This document shows, piece by piece, positions 1 to 9,165 of a DNA stretch of 64,000 nucleotides (position 1 is its first letter; each line of letters opens with the position of its first letter). A program made the translations under genes and the position numbers. Under the pieces are notes generated by a model. The model ran no database searches and was not told the DNA's origin. It saw only the letters and a program-made list of their open reading frames with translations. The DNA comes from Gammaproteobacteria bacterium (GTDB taxonomy: Bacteria; Pseudomonadota; Gammaproteobacteria; Ga0077536): positions 140,815 to 204,814 of the forward strand of contig JACPPA010000002.1 of assembly GCA_016191285.1 (NCBI GenBank), read 5' to 3'.

Positions 1-220
1 CCGCAAGGGGAGAGGGGAAAGATCGCAAACCCCTCACCCTGGCCCTATCCGCAAGGGGAGAGGGGAAAGATCGCAAACCCCTCACCCTGGCCCTATCCGC
101 AAGGGGAGAGGGGAAAGATCGCAAACCCCTCACCCTAGCCCTATCCGCAAGGGGAGAGGGGAAAGATCGCGCTTTTGCATTACTCCCTCTCCCCTCGCGG
201 GAGAGGGCTGGGGTGAGGGG
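1..220. repeat. 48-bp tandem repeat array plus inverted copy
   Basis: Units begin at 1, 49, 97 and 145 with an exact 48-bp period, the fourth being partial. The unit carries CCGCAAGGGGAGAGGGG and CCCCTCACCCT. At about 185-220 the same motif returns in inverse orientation (CCCTCTCCCCTCGCGGGAG, then GGGGTGAGGGG), so transcripts could fold into a long hairpin. This resembles the common proteobacterial 'CCCTCACCC...GGGAGAGGG' intergenic repeat. The array is cut by the window start. From 221 to 306 I see no gene. Confidence 0.85.
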
Positions 221-306
221 GAAATAGACCGTCGGTCAGCCGTTCGACCTTATAGCGACGATTACTCTTCTAGCATCACCCACTCAAAATTCAAACGACG
301 CATTTT

Positions 307-1692
307 CTATGGAATAAGCGGTGCGAGTTCGGGCGCAAGTTTAACGTGACTTACCACGTATCGATGCTTGCCGGAGAGTTCGGGAGGAATGTCCTCGACT
401 TTCCTAACCCACACGCGCACGTCCTCGCCGAGTCGCGCCTGCAACCCCGCAACGATGGCCGCTTCTGCAGGGTCGTCCCACCGCGCACCGGCGACCACCA
501 ACACTTCCATCTCTAACGGCGAATGTTGGATGCACTTGAATTGTTCGATCCCCTCCACCGCGCGGAGCACGTAGATGACAGCCAGCGCGTGCATGATGGT
601 GCCGTCCTTGGTCACCACGAAATCGGTTTGGCGCCCGGTGACGTCGTCCAGGCGATGCAGGCCGCGACCGGCCGGATCCGATTGCGTTGAAAGTTTGACG
701 ATGTCGCCGGTGCGATACCGGATAAACGGTTGGGCGTGGGAGGTTAAGCCGGTAATTACAGCTTCCCCTGAGGTCCCGGGTGCGACCGGGTGGCCGTCGG
801 CATCGAGCACCTCAAGAAGATGCGATTCACTCATCAAGAGCATGGCGCCGCCGGGCGCCTCGTGAGCCGTGAATCCAATGTCACGACTGCCAAATTCATT
901 CGCGACCGGTGCACCGAACACCCTACGGATCACTTCCCGCTGATGGGGATACAGCGGCTCGCCGGTGGTGCACACGACTTTTAGGTGTTGCAACCGAAGC
1001 GGCGCGCGGCCGCGCGCTTCGGCATGCGCCGCGAGCAGCGCCACACTGGAGGCGTAGCCATAAACACAGACTGGATTCCAAGCTAGCAACGCCTCCAGAT
1101 ACTCATCCATCCGTGAGGCAGACATCGCGAACGCGTTCAGTACGAGCTGGTTCAGCAAGCGATCGCGAAGCGTTTTGATACGGTCGGTCTTGTTGAGTTC
1201 GACCGGCGCACCCCATAGGTAGGCTTCACGTTCACCCGGCGCGACTCCCCACCATTGCCGTGCGCGCATTCGGCCGGCCGCATCCGAGGCCTGGCGGTCT
1301 CGGCCAAAATAAAAAATGAGCGGCGAGCCCGATGAACCTCCCGTGTTGTACTTGTGCGCGCCGCCGGGAACCCCTGACCAGACGAGGTCAGACAAATTCG
1401 TACGAGCGTCTTGCTTACTCATCGTTGGCAGTCGACGGAGTCCATCGAGATCTACCGATAGATTTCGGACCGCACTGCCTAGGCCTGCTGAATCGAAGCG
1501 GCGAGCATGCCAGGGACAATGCTTTTGCGCATTCGATAGCAGTCGATTGAGTTTCTCTAGCTGCAGCGCTTCAAGATCGCGGCGGCTCATCCATTGCGAT
1601 TTCTCAAGCGCTGCAAGATATGAAAACGTGGGACGCTTACAGGCGAATTCCTGCAAGGGATAAACGAGATGGCGGGCGATCCAAGGATTCAT
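307..1692 (-). CDS. CapK/PaaK-like adenylate-forming ligase
   Basis: This 461-residue protein resembles the phenylacetate-CoA ligase (PaaK)/CapK family often found in capsule and O-antigen clusters. The AMP-binding loop is visible as TGGSSGSPLIF around residue 115, followed by a glutamate/arginine-rich nucleotide pocket (EFGSRDIG) and a YRTGD motif near residue 326. Length matches the family (about 430-470). It is likely cytoplasmic and could activate an acyl or amino-acid group for decoration of a glycan; the substrate is unknown. It is transcribed toward the window edge, downstream of the 1858-3795 gene. Confidence 0.75.
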   Translation of the reverse strand: MNPWIARHLVYPLQEFACKRPTFSYLAALEKSQWMSRRDLEALQLEKLNRLLSNAQKHCPWHARRFDSAGLGSAVRNLSVDLDGLRRLPTMSKQDARTNLSDLVWSGVPGGAHKYNTGGSSGSPLIFYFGRDRQASDAAGRMRARQWWGVAPGEREAYLWGAPVELNKTDRIKTLRDRLLNQLVLNAFAMSASRMDEYLEALLAWNPVCVYGYASSVALLAAHAEARGRAPLRLQHLKVVCTTGEPLYPHQREVIRRVFGAPVANEFGSRDIGFTAHEAPGGAMLLMSESHLLEVLDADGHPVAPGTSGEAVITGLTSHAQPFIRYRTGDIVKLSTQSDPAGRGLHRLDDVTGRQTDFVVTKDGTIMHALAVIYVLRAVEGIEQFKCIQHSPLEMEVLVVAGARWDDPAEAAIVAGLQARLGEDVRVWVRKVEDIPPELSGKHRYVVSHVKLAPELAPLIP

Positions 1693-1857
1693 GTGATTTG
1701 TTTGAGTGAGTGCATTGAATCTATGACGATATTCGCGCGACGCGTCCGCGGCCCGGATCGCCAGTCCGTTTGAGGCGCGCTGAGCCTATCCGGAATTTTG
1801 AGTACGGCGGGCAGAGCATCAGAAGTAAAGCGGAATCAATACGCCGAACAAGGTCCG

Positions 1858-3795
1858 TTACCGACGCTGTCCGATGAGCTGATTGTGTTCTCCTCCCGTG
1901 CCCAGCTGAGCGCCGCGAGGAGGGATCACGCCACTGTCCCCGATTACCTGACCGTCAAGATCCTGCCAGCCGATCTCGACGGCGGGCGGGGTCGACCAAG
2001 ATAAACGGGAAGTGGTGTCGCCGGTGTTAACGACCAGGAACTCCACCCGATCCACGTCACCCAGGTTGGCAATTGCGATTGCAGGGTCGGAAGCAATGGG
2101 GCAGGGCACCTGCAGGGCAGGCGCCACCGCCTCGGCGTTCGCGCCCAGCAGCGACGGCGGCATGCCCATGCCGAGATCATGCAGATGGAGCATCGCTTCG
2201 GCCAGCAGCTTGCGATGGCTCAGGCCGTTGGGAGCTAATCGGCACAGGTGGTACAGCGCTTCGGCCCAGAAGCCTAGGGCGTACTTTTCATACTTTAGCT
2301 CCTTCCAGCGCAGCACGATTCCACATTGCTCGATGAATGCCAGGGCACTGGCGATGACGGAGGCGGTGATCTGCTCGGGAAAGCGCCGTTGGTGTCGCGC
2401 CAAATCCATAATGTTTACCGTGAGATAGTGGTGCGCCCAGGTGCGCACGGAAAGCTCCCGGTCCACATAGCCGCCGGGCATCACCAAACGGGGGAAACGC
2501 GCCTTGATGTCAGGCAGGCGTGGGATCAGGTATTTCCAGGTGATGCGCTTGAGGGCGCGCTGCCATACCGGCAAGTTAGCTGCCTGTGCAGTGGGTAGCA
2601 TGGTCAGACGAATCAGTGCAAACAGCGGCTGGTAAAGCCACTGTGCGCTGCGCGCGGCGAGTACTTCTCCTGTGGCGTGTCTCGCCCGCGTTACGATGTC
2701 TGCATAGCTTGAGTCGCTACAAACTTCGCGGAAGCGATCCAGGCCCACCGTGGTGTCGAGTTGGGTGTTGAGCACCAACATGTTGGTCGTCGACTTGCCG
2801 AATGCGCGGCTGGCTACCCAATGAAACGGCCCTTGTCGCAGTTTCTCGGCGCTATGTTCCAGTTCATCATGGAGAAACCAGACACCGTCTCTCGCCATGC
2901 CGTCATGCTGGCGTGACAGAAATTCGGCCAAGCGCGCCATTGGCTTCTGCAATGCCCGATCTGATGACTGCGCCGCAGCGTCCATGAGCAGGTGCAAGCC
3001 ACTGCACGCCAGGCGGTAATGAGATTCCATGAGTTCTGTCCATTCGCCATGTCGAAGCCCGCCGTCGTCGCCCATGCGGGCCAGCACCGCCAGCACCAAC
3101 TGTGCCTTGAGCAGCGCATACAGGCGCTTGCCTGTAGCCAGCTCCAGGCCGCTCAGCGTGACGTGCAAAGCGTGGGCATCATTTTCCGAACAGATCTTGC
3201 GTTTGAACGGCCAAGCGAACCGGTTCTCATACACCCAGCCGTGGATCAGGTGCCGGTAGACGTCGGCGGGCCGAGCATAGTTGGTATGAGAGCCCCATAG
3301 AAAAACCGGCTTGGATTCCAGTTGCAGCAGGTGGCCCAATTCCGCCGCCAGCCCTGCGTCGGCGATCCGCCAGGCGACGCAGTCGACGTGAAAGTCGGGC
3401 CTGCCGGCAAAGCTCACGCCCAGTCCGTTCACCGCCACGTCCAATCGTGTCAATTTTGGTTGGGCTTCTTCCAGGATGTGCCCTTGGGCATTTAGGCGGC
3501 GGAGGGTGGGGATTACAGGGAACCAATAGGCGGGGGCGGATTCACTAATTGCCGCGGCACTTATCAGCCACCCCCCCGCCGGACAAATGCTAAGCGAATA
3601 ACCTGCCGGAGCTGTCAAGAAAATTTCCGACCCTGGGGCACCGCGCCAGAACAGACAACTGGCCCTCACGTCCTGAGCGTGATCCAGCAAGACGCATTGC
3701 CCCGAGTCCGCGATACGCGTCATGCCAGCGCCGACATGGTTCGGATTTCCGCGGTTTGCAAGCGCAAACAGCGCTTCAAGGGTCAGTTCCCCCAT
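1858..3795 (-). CDS. Unrecognised 645-aa polysaccharide-cluster protein
   Basis: I do not recognise the family firmly. The N-terminal ~100 residues and C-terminal ~90 residues look beta-rich. The middle (about 110-550) is a long run of amphipathic helices with many Trp, Tyr and His residues, compatible with an alpha/alpha-toroid as in heparinase II/III-type or uronyl-epimerase-like proteins. A segment near residue 315 reads GKSTTNMLVLNTQLDT. No signal peptide is evident. Its place between a CapK-like ligase and a heptosyltransferase-like gene suggests a role in glycan processing, but that is inference only. Confidence 0.5.
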   Translation of the reverse strand: MGELTLEALFALANRGNPNHVGAGMTRIADSGQCVLLDHAQDVRASCLFWRGAPGSEIFLTAPAGYSLSICPAGGWLISAAAISESAPAYWFPVIPTLRRLNAQGHILEEAQPKLTRLDVAVNGLGVSFAGRPDFHVDCVAWRIADAGLAAELGHLLQLESKPVFLWGSHTNYARPADVYRHLIHGWVYENRFAWPFKRKICSENDAHALHVTLSGLELATGKRLYALLKAQLVLAVLARMGDDGGLRHGEWTELMESHYRLACSGLHLLMDAAAQSSDRALQKPMARLAEFLSRQHDGMARDGVWFLHDELEHSAEKLRQGPFHWVASRAFGKSTTNMLVLNTQLDTTVGLDRFREVCSDSSYADIVTRARHATGEVLAARSAQWLYQPLFALIRLTMLPTAQAANLPVWQRALKRITWKYLIPRLPDIKARFPRLVMPGGYVDRELSVRTWAHHYLTVNIMDLARHQRRFPEQITASVIASALAFIEQCGIVLRWKELKYEKYALGFWAEALYHLCRLAPNGLSHRKLLAEAMLHLHDLGMGMPPSLLGANAEAVAPALQVPCPIASDPAIAIANLGDVDRVEFLVVNTGDTTSRLSWSTPPAVEIGWQDLDGQVIGDSGVIPPRGAQLGTGGEHNQLIGQRR

Positions 3796-3877
3796 GGGGT
3801 CTGATCCTTAAAATCTTTAACAAGCAGCAAGTGTTCGGCGGTGCGTAGAATCAAGCCCTCGCACTGCGTTGACAACG

Positions 3878-4945
3878 TCATGTGGCGGCTCTACGGGTGA
3901 CCATGTGCGGCAGCCGAGAGGCAACGGCACTCAGTACCTCATCCACGCTGATGTCATTCATGCAGCGAATATGATAGGGACAGAAACTTTGCCCCATGTT
4001 GAGCCGCCACACGCCGAGCTCGGGTTTTTCCTGACAGGGCTGGCAGCCGTAATGTTTAGTGATGACAACGCAATTCTTCAGGAAGGTAGGGAACACCTTT
4101 CTCGTGCTGGAAGGCCCGACGAGCACAAAGGTGGGTTTACCTAGGGCAATGGCCAGATGGGTCAATCCGCAGTCATTGCCAATGACGCATCCGGCCTGTG
4201 CGATGAGTGCGGCAGTGTCGTCCAGGGAAAGCCTTCCGACATAATCTTTTGCATGAACGGGGAAGGCCATCGTCTCATCGTGACGTTCGGCAAAGTGTTT
4301 GGCCACACGCCACCATTTTCCCTGGTAATTGATTCTCGCCCCGAATGCTCGCTTGACCCAGGGCGGGAAGATCACGCGATTGGACAGATCCATATCAGCG
4401 GGCACGCCAACGATCGCCACGTCGTCGAAATGTTCAGCCAACCTGCCGTAGCCGGTCCATTTCCGGATGGAAAGATGGCGCTGACCGCCCGGCGCGATCA
4501 CACAGGTCTTTGCGGAAATTTCGGGGAACACGCGGCCGGAATGGGAACAGCCCGTCTGTGTAACAGGGGCAAGGTCGGGCAAGATGCAACGCGCCAAGTT
4601 GCTATACATCTCGATCTCGGAATAAAGCCCGTACTCCTGATAATCCCACATGGGATGCAGAACGATGGCGTCGTCCCCGTTCTTAAAGCGTATAGGCGGA
4701 GCGGCCACCTCCACGCCATAGATGTAGTACTGATAACGATTAGCGGAGAAGTCGTCGGGCTGCGCGGAAACACGGCGAACGTAAGGCCAGTTGAGAAAGA
4801 GTTTCTCCGCGCCGGGTGTTTCGCCCTGCAGACACAAATCTACCTGGAACCCCCCCATACTGAATATTTGCATCATGGGGGTCGCCATGAGCATGTTGCC
4901 CATGCCGCTGCCCAGGTGTACGAGCACGCATTTTTTTTCGGTCAT
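3878..4945 (-). CDS. Glycosyltransferase family 9 (heptosyltransferase-like)
   Basis: This 355-residue protein has the GT9/ADP-heptose:LPS heptosyltransferase layout. The N-terminal Rossmann strand (VLVHLGSGMGNMLMATPMM) has the glycine-rich loop, and the C-terminal half has IGNDCGLTHLAIALGKPTFVLVGP, the nucleotide-sugar site. It would add a sugar, possibly heptose, to LPS core or O-antigen on the cytoplasmic face. It sits divergently next to the heptose-biosynthesis genes gmhA and hldE, which supports a heptose donor. A Cys-rich tail (CQPCQEKPELG, FCPYHIRCM) near residues 300-330 is notable. Confidence 0.8.
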   Translation of the reverse strand: MTEKKCVLVHLGSGMGNMLMATPMMQIFSMGGFQVDLCLQGETPGAEKLFLNWPYVRRVSAQPDDFSANRYQYYIYGVEVAAPPIRFKNGDDAIVLHPMWDYQEYGLYSEIEMYSNLARCILPDLAPVTQTGCSHSGRVFPEISAKTCVIAPGGQRHLSIRKWTGYGRLAEHFDDVAIVGVPADMDLSNRVIFPPWVKRAFGARINYQGKWWRVAKHFAERHDETMAFPVHAKDYVGRLSLDDTAALIAQAGCVIGNDCGLTHLAIALGKPTFVLVGPSSTRKVFPTFLKNCVVITKHYGCQPCQEKPELGVWRLNMGQSFCPYHIRCMNDISVDEVLSAVASRLPHMVTRRAAT

Positions 4946-5345
4946 CTAAAGTCCTCGATACCAGGTTTTATGGTTATTGAACACCGAATCGAAATTTATA
5001 CCGCCTTGCCGCCAAACCCGATCACCGCCACGCAACTTCGCATGTCCAAACCACCTCTCCAAATGCGTCGTTCAGCGCTACTTCAGTTTGTTCGGCGTCC
5101 AACCGCACCACAGCCGTAGCTTCAAGTTTTCGATCGACACTTTACTTTGTGGCGAAAGTCCGCGATACCGCTGGCCAATTCCTCCGCCTCGCGGCTCCGG
5201 CCCAAATAGGCTAACCCGTGTTTTGAGGCGGTGGTGTGCCTCGGTTCGCGGAAGTCATAATGTCTATATCGGTAAGGACATCATCTTTTTCCAATCGTGG
5301 CCGCTAAAATCTAACCTCGGCTGCCGTACGCTATACACAGACTGG

Positions 5346-5957
5346 ATGGATCAAATTATGTTGAATTGCGACCTTGAAGCTTTTTTCCACTCAGAACTCG
5401 ACGAGCATTTGGTCGTTGCCACGGCAACGAAAGATGCCTTGGTCGCCGAATTCGGGCGCCTTGTTGAGGTCTGTACTAAATCGTTGTCGATGGAGGGCAA
5501 GTTGCTATTTTTCGGCAATGGCGGGAGCGCCGCCGATGCGCAGCATATTGCTACGGAATTCAGTGTGCGTTACCGGACGGACCGTCGTGCGCTGGCGGCC
5601 ATCGCGCTAACCGCCGAAGGCGCCACGATGACAGCGATCGGCAACGACTACGGTTTTGAATATGTCTTTTCCCGACAGATTGAAGCGATCGGACGGGCTG
5701 GCGATGTCGCAATCGGCATTTCAACGTCGGGAACGAGTGCGAACGTTTTACAAGCATTACGTATCGCGCGGGCCAAGGGGTTAATTGCGGCTGGCTTTGG
5801 TGGGCGCGATGGCGGGGCCATGCGAGAATTAGCCGACCCCCTATTAATCATCCCGTCATCGACAACGGCTCGAATTCAAGAAATGCATCAAATGCTGGGA
5901 CAAATGCTGTGCGGCGCGATCGAGTACACGCTTGGTTTGGTTACGAAGGATTCGTAG
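5346..5957 (+). CDS. gmhA: Phosphoheptose isomerase
   Basis: SIS-domain protein of about 203 residues if it starts at ATG 5346 (ATG 5358 is also possible). The frame is open back to 4977, but that extension is low-complexity, Arg/Pro-rich and absent from GmhA proteins. GmhA converts sedoheptulose-7-phosphate to D-glycero-D-manno-heptose-7-phosphate, the first step of ADP-heptose synthesis. Diagnostic motifs are FFGNGGSAADAQHIATEF, GNDYGFE and ISTSGTSANV. It is followed after one base by hldE, forming a two-gene heptose operon. Confidence 0.9.
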   Translation: MDQIMLNCDLEAFFHSELDEHLVVATATKDALVAEFGRLVEVCTKSLSMEGKLLFFGNGGSAADAQHIATEFSVRYRTDRRALAAIALTAEGATMTAIGNDYGFEYVFSRQIEAIGRAGDVAIGISTSGTSANVLQALRIARAKGLIAAGFGGRDGGAMRELADPLLIIPSSTTARIQEMHQMLGQMLCGAIEYTLGLVTKDS

Positions 5958-5958
5958 C

Positions 5959-7440
5959 GTGACAATTACGGTCGATATGATTGAACAATTGTTGCCGCGG
6001 CTGTCCCTAATGACAGGCGCGCGGACTTTGGTGATCGGGGATGTGATGCTCGATCGCTACGTCTATGGATCAGTTGAGCGGATCTCGCCGGAAGCGCCTG
6101 TCCCAGTACTCACCATTGAGCGCGAAATAGCGATGCCGGGTGGCGCGGGGAATGTCGCACGAAATCTAGCCACGCTTGGGGCTAAAACGTCGTTCGGTTC
6201 GGTTTTGGGCAGCGACGCAGCGGCAGCGGATCTCACCCGGATTTTTGCTACTGAATCTTTAATTACGCCGCATTTGGTCATCGATCCGACGCGGCATACG
6301 ACGGTAAAAACGCGCTTCGTCGGTGCGTCGCAACAGCTGTTGCGTGTCGACCATGAACAGCGTGAAGCGTTGAACGAAGTTACACAGCGCGCGCTGCTAA
6401 AGCTCATTGAAGAGCTGACGACAGAACACGATGTGATGATTCTTTCCGATTACGACAAAGGGCTGCTCAAAGGAGGTTTGGCGGGAGGCCTAATCTCGGT
6501 AGCACGGCGTGCTGGGATTAAAGTGCTAGTCGATCCGAAGGGGCGCGATTATTCGCGCTATCGAGGGGCGGACATCTTGACGCCCAACCGCCAGGAGTTA
6601 GCGGAGGCGACCGGCATGGCAACCCTCGACAACAATCAGGTAGAAGCCGCGGCGCGAAAATTGATTTCCGAATTCGATTTCGGCGCCGTCCTCGCGACTC
6701 GCGGCGCCCTCGGCATGGCACTAGTCCAGCGCGATGGCCCCGCGACGCATATCCCCGCGCGCGTGGTCGAAGTATTTGATGTGTCTGGTGCGGGTGACAC
6801 GGTGATCGCAGTACTTGCCGCAGCGATCGCGGCGGGCGCGCCGCTACTCGACGCTGCGGTTCTGGCCAATTTCGCGGCAGGCATTGTCGTCGCAAAGCTG
6901 GGGACCGCGACCTGTTCCTTAGACGAATTATCAGGCGCCCTGCGTCGTGAATTTCATATTCCCTATAACGAAAAAGTTTTCCGGCTAGTTGAATTGCAGA
7001 ATAAACTTGAATCCTGGCGGCACGCAGGACTTCGAATCGGTTTCACCAATGGGTGCTTCGATATTTTGCATCCCGGCCATATCTCATTAATTCGCCAGGC
7101 GCGCAGCGCCTGTGATCGCCTGGTGGTCGCCCTGAACAGCGACTCCTCGGTTCGTCAGATTAAGGGAGATGGCCGGCCGGTAAACGATGAACGCGCGCGT
7201 GCGCTGGTATTAGCATCGCTTGCCGATGTCGATGCGGTGATCCTGTTCGAAGAACAAACGCCGTTAACGCTGATTCAGCAATTACTACCGGACGTTCTGG
7301 TAAAAGGTGCCGACTACACTGAAGACGCCGTGATTGGCGCCGATGTGGTTAAAGCTCATGGCGGACGTGTGATATTAGCTGACTTGATGGCCGGCTGGAG
7401 TACGACTAATACAATTGCGCGCATGCAGGAAAGGACCTGA
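5959..7440 (+). CDS. hldE: Bifunctional heptose-7-P kinase / heptose-1-P adenylyltransferase
   Basis: About 493 residues from GTG 5959, right after the gmhA stop; ATG 5977 is an alternative. The N-terminal ribokinase-like domain (about 1-330) shows IGDVMLDRYVYG, PGGAGNVARNLA and the anion-hole/base motif SGAGDT. The C-terminal nucleotidyltransferase domain (about 360-490) shows TNGCFDILHPGHISLI with the HxGH signature. It makes ADP-D-glycero-beta-D-manno-heptose precursors for LPS inner core. Length is close to E. coli HldE (477). No gmhB is seen in this window. Confidence 0.93.
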   Translation: MTITVDMIEQLLPRLSLMTGARTLVIGDVMLDRYVYGSVERISPEAPVPVLTIEREIAMPGGAGNVARNLATLGAKTSFGSVLGSDAAAADLTRIFATESLITPHLVIDPTRHTTVKTRFVGASQQLLRVDHEQREALNEVTQRALLKLIEELTTEHDVMILSDYDKGLLKGGLAGGLISVARRAGIKVLVDPKGRDYSRYRGADILTPNRQELAEATGMATLDNNQVEAAARKLISEFDFGAVLATRGALGMALVQRDGPATHIPARVVEVFDVSGAGDTVIAVLAAAIAAGAPLLDAAVLANFAAGIVVAKLGTATCSLDELSGALRREFHIPYNEKVFRLVELQNKLESWRHAGLRIGFTNGCFDILHPGHISLIRQARSACDRLVVALNSDSSVRQIKGDGRPVNDERARALVLASLADVDAVILFEEQTPLTLIQQLLPDVLVKGADYTEDAVIGADVVKAHGGRVILADLMAGWSTTNTIARMQERT

Positions 7441-7474
7441 GTAACGATGGATTTTGAATACCCAGTTCGTGCCC

Positions 7475-7834
7475 GAATGGCACTTACTTAAGCAGAAATA
7501 CCGGGACAGATGCGCAGTCTTGGCCCTTCGTCATTCCGGCGAACGAGGACGTGTAAAAACTCAAATCGCCGTCCGTCACCCCGGAATTCGCAAAGCGAAT
7601 ATCCGGGGTCCAGTCAGAACAGACGTCCACGCAGCGCGCGGATCCATCTTTTTTACTGGATTCCGGCGTGCGCCGGAATGACGTGTGCTGGGTTCCTGTT
7701 CCCTGCTCCAATTCACTTGGAGTTTTTACCCGGCCTGGAGCGCCGGAATCCAGTCAAATAATAGATTCATTTTTCACTGGACTCCGCATCGGAGCACGGG
7801 GTGACGGCGCAAACCGCCCTTAGTAAGTGCCATT
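7475..7834. mobile_element. MITE-like element R1a with 12-bp direct flanks and nested insert
   Basis: The element has perfect 13-bp terminal inverted repeats (AATGGCACTTACT at 7476-7488 and its complement at 7822-7834). It is flanked by identical 12-bp direct repeats, CAGTTCGTGCCC, at 7463-7474 and 7835-7846, a target-duplication signature. It carries no transposase. Its body is interrupted between 'CATTCCGGCGAA' (about 7545) and 'CGCCGGAATCCAG' (about 7741) by a second element whose ends are GTAAAAACTC (about 7553) and GAGTTTTTAC (about 7721). It fills most of the gap between hldE and the next gene. Related copies lie in the wzm-wzt island and at 49.7 kb. Confidence 0.8.
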
Positions 7835-7850
7835 CAGTTCGTGCCCATAG

Positions 7851-9152
7851 TTATGCTGTCGCTTGCCCTTCCGCTAGACGCGCTTCATAAGAACCGCGAA
7901 AGCTGGCCAGCCCTTTGATCAAAAATGCTTCGAGCTCGTCCACCATGCGCTTGGTGGAAAAGTATTCGAGTGCGCGTGCTCGGCCCAATACCGAGAGCGA
8001 TCTAGCCAACTCCGGACTGCGCATAATCTCCCCTAACAAATTGGCTAACGTTTCCGCATCGCCTGCCGGAAAAATTAGCGCCTCCTTGCGATTAACCAGC
8101 AAGCGACTGATCCCAGTTTGGTCACTGACAACAAGTGGCAGACCTGCTGCCATACCTTCGGCCGCGACCCGCGGCAAGGGGTCCACCTGGGACGGCACTA
8201 CCACCACATCATGGGCACCGAACAGGGCAGGCATCTCTTCGAACGGCACCGGATCATGAATACGCAACCGCTCAGGGAAAGGTGCCGCAGCAATTACATC
8301 GCGCAAAGCCTCAAGATAAACGTGGTCGTGATGCCACCCCGCCAGCGTAAGCTCCAGATCGGCGAATTCGGATTGGGACTGCAACAAAGCGCAGGCTCGC
8401 GCCAACGTGACCTGATCCTTGGTCGGATGAATACGGCCCACCAAAATGATGCGTCTTGCCCGGTCGATGTTAGCCGGCCTCACATGGGCATAGCGCTCCA
8501 CTGGTGCACTATCGTAAATCTGGACCGGGGTACTTTTAGCAGGTGGGCCTGGCAAACCGGCAAAAACATCCTCATTGTTGAATGCCAACCAGTCAAACAC
8601 CAGCGGCTCGAAATCCATCGGTATCCCCTTATACTCCAGCAGTGTCCGCAGCATTTTCCGGATGAACCCAACGACTCCGCTATTTTTACCCCACTGCCAA
8701 AACTGGTATTGCCGACGCAGATGCGCCAGCTTGTTGTGATCGGAAAGCCAGAACCCACACACATAAGCGAATTTCGGTGCAGCGTAGTGCATCAGGCGGA
8801 CGGCAAGAGAATAACTCATGCCCTTAGTCGCCCACACGAAGATCGCCTCCGGCCTGAAATCGTCAAGCGCCTTCTGTATAAATCCATGTTCAATCCATTC
8901 ACGCCGGTACCAGTACCACAAATCCAGCGGACGACCGGACGACAACTCATTACCCGTGTTGTCCGGGCAATAGTCGAACACACGCCACAAGCGCGACTCC
9001 TGAATGCGCCTACCGTCAAACCCCATGTTGCTTGTCAGCACCAGCACGTCGTGCCCACGCTGCTTCAACTCCTCGACCGTTTCCTGGCAAAGCAGCGGAT
9101 AACCGCCATCAGAATGGGGCGGGTACATGTTCATGAGTAACAATATTCTCAT
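7851..9152 (-). CDS. Glycosyltransferase family 4
   Basis: A 433-residue GT-B fold enzyme. The N-terminus has the typical start MRILLLMNMYPPHSDGGYP. The C-terminal half carries the donor-binding region: GRIHPTKDQVTLARAC, then VPSQVDPLPRVAAEGMAAGLPLVVSD with the EX7E-like glutamates. It probably extends the surface glycan from a nucleotide sugar; the sugar is unknown. It is the last gene of a minus-strand polysaccharide operon that starts near 24 kb, and it ends only 17 bp from the R1a element. Confidence 0.85.
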   Translation of the reverse strand: MRILLLMNMYPPHSDGGYPLLCQETVEELKQRGHDVLVLTSNMGFDGRRIQESRLWRVFDYCPDNTGNELSSGRPLDLWYWYRREWIEHGFIQKALDDFRPEAIFVWATKGMSYSLAVRLMHYAAPKFAYVCGFWLSDHNKLAHLRRQYQFWQWGKNSGVVGFIRKMLRTLLEYKGIPMDFEPLVFDWLAFNNEDVFAGLPGPPAKSTPVQIYDSAPVERYAHVRPANIDRARRIILVGRIHPTKDQVTLARACALLQSQSEFADLELTLAGWHHDHVYLEALRDVIAAAPFPERLRIHDPVPFEEMPALFGAHDVVVVPSQVDPLPRVAAEGMAAGLPLVVSDQTGISRLLVNRKEALIFPAGDAETLANLLGEIMRSPELARSLSVLGRARALEYFSTKRMVDELEAFLIKGLASFRGSYEARLAEGQATA

Positions 9153-9165
9153 TGGCCAGATTCGC

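Noticed and set aside
1-220. CRISPR array
   Set aside because: Units are contiguous with no unique spacers; no cas genes are present.
4977-5345. GmhA with a 123-residue N-terminal extension
   Set aside because: The extension is Arg/Pro/Ser-rich and outside the family length; ATG 5346 gives a normal GmhA.
7454-7761. Small genes inside 7.45-7.76 kb
   Set aside because: All frames there are translations of the R1a element and its nested insert.
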